Origin: Crenothrix polyspora
Lineage (GTDB): Bacteria; Pseudomonadota; Gammaproteobacteria; Methylococcales; Methylomonadaceae
Assembly: GCA_945903675.1 (NCBI GenBank)
Contig: CAMDOP010000052.1
Location: 1 to 14,085 of the forward strand
DNA length: 14,085 bases
Direction of reading: 5' to 3'
A program made the position numbers and the translations under genes. The notes under the pieces were generated by a model, which searched no databases, was not told the DNA's origin, and saw nothing but the letters and a program-made list of their open reading frames with translations. Positions 1 to 5,117 of this stretch are shown one piece after another (position 1 is the first letter of the stretch; each line of letters starts with the position of its first letter).

Positions 1-1
1 G

Positions 2-64
2 TTCGAAAGGTATAGCCGCTATGTAAAGGAATGGAATGATCAAGTATATGTAGAATTTTCATGA
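2..64 (+). CDS. C-terminal end of a possible unknown plus-strand gene (partial)
   Basis: The frame beginning at base 2 is open from the window edge and ends at the TGA at 62-64, giving 20 residues, FERYSRYVKEWNDQVYVEFS. The mix of aromatic and charged residues looks like real coding sequence, but it is too short to assign to a family. If real, the gene is convergent with the minus-strand cassette that ends at 463. The run could also be open by chance, since 20 stop-free codons is common. No function can be given. Confidence 0.3.
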   Translation, partial: FERYSRYVKEWNDQVYVEFS

Positions 65-179
65 GTGTTTAATACGATAATGAGTAATAACTGATGTTAC
101 GCAGCCATTTAGCAGTTTAACAAAACATATAATGAGGTCGCGATCGTGACGATGTGTTATTCGGATATTCGCACCCGAA

Positions 180-310
180 GGCACATTGCCCACAGTTAAG
201 GGAAAATCAGCAAAAATCTGGAGTGCAATAGCTTCAGCTATTGCCTTTTAAAACAGCTAAAGCAGTTTTACTCCAAGCAAGCAACTGACTACTTAACTGT
301 GTACAGTGCC
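180..310. repeat. Nested inverted repeats able to form a stem with a three-way junction
   Basis: Arms from outside to inside are GGCAC 180-184 with GTGCC 306-310; CACAGTTAAG 191-200 with CTTAACTGTG 292-301 (perfect 10 bp); and GGAGT 220-224 with ACTCC 270-274. Within the last pair are two hairpins: GCAATAGC 225-232 with GCTATTGC 237-244 (TTCA loop), and AAAAC 250-254 with GTTTT 265-269. The arms are properly nested. This could be a structured RNA, the folded body of a small mobile element, or a protein-binding site. It matches no RNA family I recognise. Confidence 0.45.
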
Positions 311-320
311 CCGAAGGCTA

Positions 321-354
321 GATACTTTCTTTTGCGCAGCCTTTAAAAAGTATC
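321..354. repeat. Inverted repeat of a widespread interspersed type
   Basis: GATACTTT at 321-328 is inverted exactly as AAAGTATC at 347-354, with an 18-base spacer, and similarity continues weakly into the spacer. On the minus strand the stretch reads as CTTTTCTTTGGATACTTT followed by GCAAAAGAAAGTATC. From memory this resembles an intergenic motif (TCTTTGGTTACTTTCTTTTGGCAAAAGAAAGTAAC-like) found many times in various proteobacterial genomes, often near gene ends. The identification is by recollection only. Confidence 0.4.
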
Positions 355-462
355 CAAAGAAAAGGCAGCTTGATTGCATCAACCTGCGCGCCTCGGTTTT
401 GTCGCGGCAAACGAGTGAACTCAACGTTACTAAGTAAGGTCAGGTAATAACTAAGTGCTACG

Positions 463-1539
463 CTAATGCAGCTCTTTTCCTAGTATTCGTCTATAAGTTT
501 TGCGTATTAAATGAGGCACCATTAAATAAACAGGCATTTTTAACCAATGAGATCTTATGAATAATAAGCTTCGAGCTAATCCAGTCCATTTATCATTGCA
601 GCTATCATGATCGGGCAGTAAGGCTCTTAAGAAGAGCGCGTCCATCAAGGTCGTATTGATACGCTGTTTTGAAGCTTCAAGTACGCTTTCAGGTATCGGT
701 GTTTGTAAAATATGTTTGCTATAACGTAGCGCGTAAAATAACGGGATTTGTTGTTGGACCTCATTAGCACGCAGCAGTAATTTCTCCCAGAAATTGACCT
801 GAGTTGAAAATTCTTTAAGTAATAAATCTAGGTCGGACAAGTCGCGTAAACCCTGGGCAAACTCTCCTTCGTGAAACAAATGCATGGCACTGTGCAACAC
901 CCTATCTTCAGGTGCTAATATCCAAATATTTTGATTAGGAAGTTTGACACTGTTGGCCAACAACTTGTTGGCATCCGGACAAAACTGAGTAGTTTTGGGT
1001 AGGATGTTATGATGCACGTCAATGGTTGTTTGACGCTTTAAATGCCTCAACGGTGGAATTTCGTGCATCCATTGCCGATAATATTTCTGGTCATAGGGGT
1101 CGATAGTGTTGGTCATCCATCCCGCTTTCATCAAAGCATCTTCCACTGCTGGCAATTTATCTTCTGGAACCAGAATATCCACATCCGAAAACAACCGACC
1201 TTTGGCGGCAATATTTCCGGCCATAAAATAGGCCGATCCTTTTAATAAAACCAGAGGCGCATTAACCGAGTGTAACGCCTCCTGAATGCAGCTTATTTCC
1301 CGTTGCAAGGATATATAAAAACGATCTGCATACGCTTGCGCTGACATAATATGTGCGAGCGCCTGAGTAGGTAGTTGATTTAACAGTTCGGCCGATTCGA
1401 ATAAATATCCCAGCCTCGCCAGTAAGTTTGCACTACGCGCCTGCCGGATTAGTAGATCCCACTGGCGCAAAGTGAAAGTAAGCGCTAACTGAGGATCTAT
1501 GAGTACCGTGCATAAAATCGGCTGTTGAAAGGATTTCAA
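463..1539 (-). CDS. NTP_transf_5-type nucleotidyltransferase, third gene of the HPr-rel-A-like cassette
   Basis: A 358-residue cytoplasmic protein of the 'uncharacterised nucleotidyltransferase' family. Visible signatures are an N-terminal helical part with WDLLIRQARSANLLARL (27-43), VLLKGSAY (97-104), the polymerase-beta-like GRLFSDVDILV (114-124) with metal-binding D119 and D121, and the probable third acidic residue in DVHH (174-177). The family is expected to move a nucleotide (for example AMP) onto a protein or small molecule; the substrate is unknown. The start is a TTG at 1539-1537 overlapping the kinase stop as TTGA. The next in-frame Met, residue 65, would remove the conserved N-terminal part, so TTG with translational coupling is preferred. 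Nucleotidyltransferases of this type also accompany HprK-like kinases in some lasso-peptide clusters. The domain call is firm; the role is not known. Confidence 0.85.
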   Translation of the reverse strand: MKSFQQPILCTVLIDPQLALTFTLRQWDLLIRQARSANLLARLGYLFESAELLNQLPTQALAHIMSAQAYADRFYISLQREISCIQEALHSVNAPLVLLKGSAYFMAGNIAAKGRLFSDVDILVPEDKLPAVEDALMKAGWMTNTIDPYDQKYYRQWMHEIPPLRHLKRQTTIDVHHNILPKTTQFCPDANKLLANSVKLPNQNIWILAPEDRVLHSAMHLFHEGEFAQGLRDLSDLDLLLKEFSTQVNFWEKLLLRANEVQQQIPLFYALRYSKHILQTPIPESVLEASKQRINTTLMDALFLRALLPDHDSCNDKWTGLARSLLFIRSHWLKMPVYLMVPHLIRKTYRRILGKELH

Positions 1540-2441
1540 TGGGCTAGGTCCGTAAATAATGCCACGGCTTCCTCAAGATGACTGTATTTGAATTCATAAC
1601 AATCGCTGGCATCTATCAAATTGCTTAAACTAGTGAAACCCTTAAGACCTAAAATATTATAATTAAAACAGTTTTCGGCAGCCTTTAATAACGCCCGGCT
1701 TTTGCTCAACGGTGTTAGCACAGTATTCGAATCTCTCTCATATTTAGGAAAAATCAACTTAGCCGGTTGGGCTGGAATTTCACCAAGTGCCACACTGTCA
1801 TCAGATGGACGCACATGCCCTATTGAGCCTTTTGCCGTATTCTTGAATACCTCCCCTATGACCGCGTCAGGTGCAAAATCTTGAATAACGTCAATAGACC
1901 TATTTTTTAGGCTGATGGGGCGAGGCACCGGATACACACAGCCATCGTTCACTGAAAGCAGCGTCATCTCATCAGAAAGTAACCTCCAACCTCTGCTGAC
2001 CAAGGCGGCACATAACGTACTTTTGCCGCTGCCGGGCGTACCTGGAAATATAAAGGCTTGTCCATTGCGCTCTACTACAGAGGCGTGAATGATTAAGTAT
2101 TGATGAGAATGACTAGCAATACACCAGTTTAAGCCCCATTCAAACATAGCAGATGCTTGTTTATAAGGTAAGGGCTTGAAAGGAAAATAACCGTCGAATG
2201 AAAAATTAACTTGTGGACGAAAAAAACGTCGCAATTTGGATGGCGGCTCCAGTGCGGTATAAAAGTCTATGAATGCCGTATTATCAAGAACATCGAAAGC
2301 GCCATATAGACATAACAAATGCTCGGCGACGGCTGGCACTGAAGAGGACAAACAAACATTAAATCCACCTATTTTAAATCTAAGCCCATCACTATTCAGT
2401 GCGCGAACAACTGTCTTTTTTGAAAGCGTATCAAGTTTCAT
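1536..2441 (-). CDS. HprK-related kinase A
   Basis: A 301-residue protein homologous to the C-terminal kinase domain of HPr serine kinase/phosphorylase. Visible features are the strand LIIHASVVERNGQAFIFPG (116-134), a P-loop GTPGSGKST (134-142), and LLSDEMTLL (154-162), which matches the acidic SDD-type segment of HprK. There is no HprK N-terminal domain: residues 1-100 are unlike it. The match is to what I recall as the TIGRFAM 'HprK-related kinase A, HPr-rel-A system'. It probably phosphorylates a Ser/Thr of a protein or peptide partner. No HPr or other PTS gene is in the window, so a PTS role is unlikely. ATGA overlap with the PqqD-like gene upstream and TTGA overlap with the nucleotidyltransferase downstream indicate co-translation. 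Confidence 0.88.
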   Translation of the reverse strand: MKLDTLSKKTVVRALNSDGLRFKIGGFNVCLSSSVPAVAEHLLCLYGAFDVLDNTAFIDFYTALEPPSKLRRFFRPQVNFSFDGYFPFKPLPYKQASAMFEWGLNWCIASHSHQYLIIHASVVERNGQAFIFPGTPGSGKSTLCAALVSRGWRLLSDEMTLLSVNDGCVYPVPRPISLKNRSIDVIQDFAPDAVIGEVFKNTAKGSIGHVRPSDDSVALGEIPAQPAKLIFPKYERDSNTVLTPLSKSRALLKAAENCFNYNILGLKGFTSLSNLIDASDCYEFKYSHLEEAVALFTDLAH

Positions 2442-2737
2442 GCAGAAGTATTTTCCGTCACATCAACTAAACCTAACTTTTGGTATTCAAGAATTAAATT
2501 ATCTAAAAAGCCTTCAGCATCAAAATCCATCTCCCATTCGAAATTGCTATTTATAGTTTGCAGCAGCTGTATTCGTGTCGCTGCTTTTTCTGAAAGTATT
2601 TTAAAAACTTCTGCGCCCATACCGTCAATCAAGTGCGCATCGCCTGTCAACTGATTGTAGATAACACACTCCTCATCCCAAAAACGACAATGAATAACTG
2701 GAACAATGGGCAACCCGATCAGGTTATTTTCAAACAT
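2438..2737 (-). CDS. PqqD-like winged-helix protein, HPr-rel-A system
   Basis: A 99-residue protein with the PqqD pattern: an N-terminal beta segment with WDEECVIYNQLTGDAHLID (20-38), then the helix GAEVFKILSE (41-50), and a second helical half ending EGFLDNLILEYQKLGLVDV (75-93). PqqD-type domains (RiPP recognition elements) bind leader peptides and hand them to modifying enzymes. By analogy this protein would recruit a substrate to the HprK-like kinase and/or the nucleotidyltransferase. It lies 25 bp after the secreted-protein gene and overlaps the kinase gene by ATGA. No strong Shine-Dalgarno is visible before its ATG, so coupling to the upstream gene is likely. The family call is confident; the bound partner is inference. 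Confidence 0.85.
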   Translation of the reverse strand: MFENNLIGLPIVPVIHCRFWDEECVIYNQLTGDAHLIDGMGAEVFKILSEKAATRIQLLQTINSNFEWEMDFDAEGFLDNLILEYQKLGLVDVTENTSA

Positions 2738-2762
2738 AGGTTTTATAATATCAGCTTGAGGG

Positions 2763-3335
2763 TTAGGGATTCATGGTGCTTATTAAAAAAGTTAACACAT
2801 CATTATCGGCTGTAGACATATTGGGTGGGACGCCCAGATCCTTAGTTTGTAATAGACGAACTTGAGCCGCTGTATAAATATAATTAGAGTTTGGTGTGCT
2901 CGCATTCAAGAGCGCGGCAACTAAGTAAGCATTTAATGTCGTGGTGGTGGAATTATTACATACAATGGATCGCATACGATCATCAACACCGCTGTCAAAA
3001 GCGATGGTGGCATCAAATTTTGTGCCACCAGAATAATCAGAACAATTCGTACCACTGCCACTTTTGCTATATTTAAAACCTGCTGTCGTCCAAGCACCCT
3101 TATTATCTGGATTTCTCCAATAAAATGGATTTTGCCCCAAAGCACAACTGCCCGTGACTACATGAGAGGTATTACCGGACATCACCTGCGACAAACACTG
3201 TACTCCGAATACCGAGGGACTCGATAAGGTTAAAACAACGGGAGCGGCAACTGCCGCACTTTTAATAAAACGACGTCTATTTTCTACGCCGTCTTCTTTA
3301 TGAGCAGATGGTTCATTTAATTTTTGCTTATTCAT
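2763..3335 (-). CDS. Secreted protein with twin-arginine-like signal, candidate partner or substrate of the kinase cassette
   Basis: A 190-residue protein. The N-terminus has NRRRFIK (19-25), a good fit to the S/T-R-R-x-F-L-K Tat motif, followed by the hydrophobic stretch SAAVAAPVVLTL (26-37), with likely cleavage around 42-46. The mature part is Ser/Thr/Asn-rich with four cysteines (C47, C64, C98, C126), enough for two disulfides. It includes FYWRNPDNKGAW (71-82) and LNAYLVAALLNAS (134-146). These recall, from memory, proteins with a C-x-PGYWKNH...W motif followed later by LVAALLNA; this would be a divergent member. No enzymatic motif is seen. It is the first gene of the probable operon with the PqqD-like, kinase and nucleotidyltransferase genes. 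ATG at 3335 follows a weak AGGT Shine-Dalgarno. The link to the cassette is inference from gene order. Confidence 0.75.
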   Translation of the reverse strand: MNKQKLNEPSAHKEDGVENRRRFIKSAAVAAPVVLTLSSPSVFGVQCLSQVMSGNTSHVVTGSCALGQNPFYWRNPDNKGAWTTAGFKYSKSGSGTNCSDYSGGTKFDATIAFDSGVDDRMRSIVCNNSTTTTLNAYLVAALLNASTPNSNYIYTAAQVRLLQTKDLGVPPNMSTADNDVLTFLISTMNP

Positions 3336-3341
3336 GATAAT

Positions 3342-3360
3342 TTACCTGAAAATGATTATA
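3342..3360 (-). repeat. Leader block copy 1: TATAA-N5-TTCAGGTAA
   Basis: Read on the minus strand, TATAA is followed after five bases by TTCAGGTAA, just upstream of the ATG at 3335. The block includes the TATAAT -10-like hexamer (3360-3355) and the AGGT Shine-Dalgarno-like bases. The same two parts with the same five-base spacing recur at 3547-3565. Confidence 0.45.
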
Positions 3361-3435
3361 TCTAAGGATTTAATTAAAACACTGATACAAAACTACAAAA
3401 CTCTAAAGATAAGACGAGTAGAAGCCGTGTTACTT

Positions 3436-3455
3436 GTATGCCAGATAGTGCATAC
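3436..3455. promoter_or_regulatory. Palindrome GTATGC-N8-GCATAC, possible operator
   Basis: A perfect 6-bp inverted repeat with an 8-base spacer, about 100 bases upstream of the secreted-protein start. The size and symmetry fit a dimeric repressor site, or a small hairpin. One copy only was noticed and no regulator gene is nearby, so the assignment is weak. Confidence 0.22.
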
Positions 3456-3546
3456 CATAACAAAAACTCTAACTAATAATGCGAGCCGTAATTGTAACCT
3501 CTTAATTAAAAAATCACCTAAATAATTTTCATATTCCAAATAAATA

Positions 3547-3565
3547 TTACCTGAAGGCTCTTATA
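3547..3565 (-). repeat. Leader block copy 2: TATAA-N5-TTCAGGTAA
   Basis: The second copy of the block found before the secreted-protein gene, 205 bases further upstream in the same orientation. The minus-strand ATG that follows it (ATG AAA ATT ATT TAG) stops after four codons, so this copy does not introduce a gene now. It may mark a duplicated promoter or leader, or the remains of a lost upstream gene. Confidence 0.4.
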
Positions 3566-3668
3566 ATCAAATAGATATCAGAAATATTAGCGTTTTTATA
3601 ACGACAAGCACTTGCTTTGTTACAGTAACTTTTTTAACTAGGATACTATTAGGCAATAAAATCATCAT

Positions 3669-4343
3669 TTACAATAAACCATGCTCTGCAAATGAATAAG
3701 GCAAACCATCGCCAATAATAAAATGATCTAAAACTCGTATATCAAATAAGGCAAGAGCCTGTTTAAGCTTATCAGTAATTTGTTTATCAGCCTGACTAGG
3801 CTCAGAAATTCCAGAAGGATGATTATGTGCAAAAATAACAGCCGCTGCATTATAGCTCAGCGCAAGCTTAACAACTTCTCTGGGATACACGCTAGCACCA
3901 TCTATAGTACCTCTGAATAATTCATCCAATTGAATGGCCTGATGCTGGTTATCAAGAAACAAGCAGGCAAATACTTCAAAACTATAACCACGTAATTGGG
4001 CACTAAGATAAGCTCGAGTAATCTCTGGACTCGATAAAGCACTACCGCGCTGCAGTACTTCTTTAAAATGACGCTTAGCCATTTCAAGTACCGCTTGTAG
4101 CTGAGCATATTTAGCACTGCCTAAACCCAAGCCTTTACAGAATTGTTGTTGATCAGCATCTAACAAGGCTTTTAATGATCCAAAATCTGCTAACAATTGT
4201 TTAGCTAAATCTACAGCCGTTTTACCCGGTGTGCCTGTACGTAAAAAAATAGCCAACAATTCAGCATCCGTTAAAGCTGATGGCCCTCGCTGTAAAAGTT
4301 TCTCTCTAGGCCTATCTTCTACTAGCCAATCTTTAATAGTCAT
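3669..4343 (-). CDS. radC: RadC family JAMM/MPN-domain protein
   Basis: A 224-residue protein of normal RadC length and complete. The N-terminal part has RPREKLLQRGPSALTDAELLAI (11-32) and a helix-hairpin-helix-like CKGLGLGSAKYAQLQA (69-84). The C-terminal MPN+ domain has E123 in SFEVF, FRGTIDGASVYPREVVK (143-159), and the metal motif HNHPSGISEPSQAD (173-186), with H173, H175 and D186 as ligands and S183 conserved. RadC is named for DNA repair, but its role remains uncertain; JAMM proteins are usually metallopeptidases. A weak AAGG Shine-Dalgarno lies before the ATG. It is flanked by spacers of 333 and 90 bp and looks like a stand-alone gene. Confidence 0.96.
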   Translation of the reverse strand: MTIKDWLVEDRPREKLLQRGPSALTDAELLAIFLRTGTPGKTAVDLAKQLLADFGSLKALLDADQQQFCKGLGLGSAKYAQLQAVLEMAKRHFKEVLQRGSALSSPEITRAYLSAQLRGYSFEVFACLFLDNQHQAIQLDELFRGTIDGASVYPREVVKLALSYNAAAVIFAHNHPSGISEPSQADKQITDKLKQALALFDIRVLDHFIIGDGLPYSFAEHGLL

Positions 4344-4433
4344 GAGCCAACCTTGAATCTAATCAGATTTTAAACACAAAAGAGTCAGATATCACTTACA
4401 TTAAATATCAGCAGCCTTAACTTCTATCTTAAA

Positions 4434-5024
4434 TTATTTATCTGCTGAAAGTTTATGTAAGCGATTTTTCAAACCTTTAGATTCTGGAGAGAACCTAAGC
4501 CCCATTTTAATGGTATCTATTGCGTCTTGTTTCATACCTAGCTTTAAATAATAATCTGCTAATCGAGCATAAGCTTGATGATACGTATTATTTAATTGTA
4601 TGGCTTTGTTATATTCAGTAATTGCAGGGCCTGTTTTTCCTAGTTTTCCTAAGGCCTCGGCTTTATAAAGACTAGTACTGTCCAATAACTCATGCTTGCT
4701 AGTAGAATGCTTTTGGACATACTCGAACTCTTGAATTGCTGTTTCATAAGATTTTTTATCACCGCTATCCCCTCTAAGCAACGATTTCATACCATGACAA
4801 AAATGATGAGTGTGTTGGCCAGGTACAGATATATTTTGTTTGAGGGACTTAGCATCTTCTCTAAAATTTTCTATCGACAAACCCATACAAAAGGGCGGCA
4901 ATTGTCTAACCTCACTGGCTGTAATTTGATACATATTTCCCATGGTTGTTTCATCAGCTACTGCAGAGGTAGAGAATAATGGAGCCAATAATATAAAAAA
5001 CAATGATAATTTGAATTTTTTCAT
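4434..5024 (-). CDS. Exported tetratricopeptide-repeat protein with His/Cys-rich segment
   Basis: A 196-residue protein with a Sec signal peptide (1-23: KKFK, a hydrophobic run, then SAVA before DE), so it is periplasmic or secreted. The mature N-terminal part has LPPFCMG (42-48) and HTHHFCHGM (71-79), grouping C46, H71, H73, H74, C76 and H77. The C-terminal half has at least two TPR units, about 117-148 and 150-182 (AYARLADYYLKLGMKQDAID). From memory, TPR proteins with an LPPYC...HHYCxG pattern recur in gammaproteobacterial methanotrophs and sulfur oxidisers, with no assigned function. Such proteins usually scaffold other proteins. No clear Shine-Dalgarno precedes the ATG. It sits 93 bp beyond the glycan cluster and may be co-transcribed with it. 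Confidence 0.8.
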   Translation of the reverse strand: MKKFKLSLFFILLAPLFSTSAVADETTMGNMYQITASEVRQLPPFCMGLSIENFREDAKSLKQNISVPGQHTHHFCHGMKSLLRGDSGDKKSYETAIQEFEYVQKHSTSKHELLDSTSLYKAEALGKLGKTGPAITEYNKAIQLNNTYHQAYARLADYYLKLGMKQDAIDTIKMGLRFSPESKGLKNRLHKLSADK

Positions 5025-5117
5025 AAGTCGGTTTTATTAGTTATATGATGGTTTAGTTTGAAATAATTTATTACATATAGAGAAATTCGTTAGGAAAATA
5101 GAATCATAGGTTCAGCG

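Larger units (their letters stand above)
84..450. mobile_element. Possible MITE-like element with short direct repeats and imperfect terminal inverted repeats
   Basis: GTAATAA occurs at 84-90 and again at 444-450. Directly inside these lie CTGATGTTACGCAG (91-104) and, read on the minus strand from 443 to 430, CTGACCTTACTTAG. The two match at 10 of 14 positions. The enclosed 353 bp have no ORF but contain strong secondary structure. Short target-site duplication, terminal inverted repeats, no coding capacity and strong folding is the usual layout of a non-autonomous transposable element. The repeats are short and were found by eye, so chance is a real alternative. No matching transposase is in the window. 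Confidence 0.3.
65..462. other. Non-coding, structure-rich intergenic region
   Basis: About 400 bases without a convincing gene between the possible plus-strand gene end and the nucleotidyltransferase stop. It holds a direct repeat GTAATAACT (84-92 and 444-452), weak terminal inverted repeats next to it, a nested fold between 180 and 310, a further inverted repeat at 321-354, and a bulged stem made of CTCGGTTTTG and CAAACGAG near 390-420. No clear terminator with a T-run serving the minus-strand operon was seen. Confidence 0.6.
3336..3668. other. AT-rich intergenic spacer with promoter-like and repeated motifs
   Basis: 333 bases between the end of radC and the start of the secreted-protein gene, with no convincing ORF on either strand. 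It should contain the promoter of the minus-strand cassette. A perfect TATAAT lies on the minus strand at 3360-3355, 20 bases before the ATG, but no good -35 box sits at the right distance. Two copies of a leader block (3342-3360 and 3547-3565) and a 6-bp palindrome (3436-3455) are described separately. Confidence 0.5.

Noticed and set aside
93..105. GATGTTACGCAGC, identical to 13 bases of the class 1 integron attI1 region as I remember it, with GTTTAAC and GTTAAGG nearby suggesting an attC-like site.
   Set aside because: No integrase gene or cassette array is present. The GTTAAGG/ACTTAAC pair around the 180-310 fold is in the wrong order for an attC site, and GTTTAAC/GTTAAGG are poor complements. 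The 13-base match is probably chance.
225..249. Hairpin GCAATAGC-TTCA-GCTATTGC followed by CTTTT as a Rho-independent terminator.
   Set aside because: The stem is AT-rich and the T-run is only four bases. The hairpin fits better as one arm of the larger nested fold.
463..1539. MNT/HEPN-type toxin-antitoxin pair.
   Set aside because: The protein is a full-length NTP_transf_5-like enzyme of 358 residues with no HEPN gene beside it; MNT antitoxins are far smaller.
1536..2441. Classical HPr kinase controlling a phosphotransferase system.
   Set aside because: The HprK N-terminal domain is absent and no HPr, EIIA or RpoN-neighbour genes are nearby. The PqqD-like and nucleotidyltransferase neighbours define a different system.
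463..3335. A true lasso-peptide or other RiPP cluster.
   Set aside because: There is no leader-peptidase homologue, transporter or cyclase in the cassette. The asparagine-synthase homologue at 7985-9841 has an intact glutaminase half and belongs to the glycan operon, so it is not a lasso cyclase.
3334..3525. Open frame of 63 codons on the plus strand in the spacer before the cassette.
   Set aside because: It lies in AT-rich sequence, has no ribosome site, and its low-complexity Lys/Ile/Thr content does not look like a protein family.
4356..4369. AATCT-AATC-AGATT inverted repeat just upstream of radC.
   Set aside because: Five AT-rich base pairs with no repeat elsewhere noticed; expected by chance in this composition.
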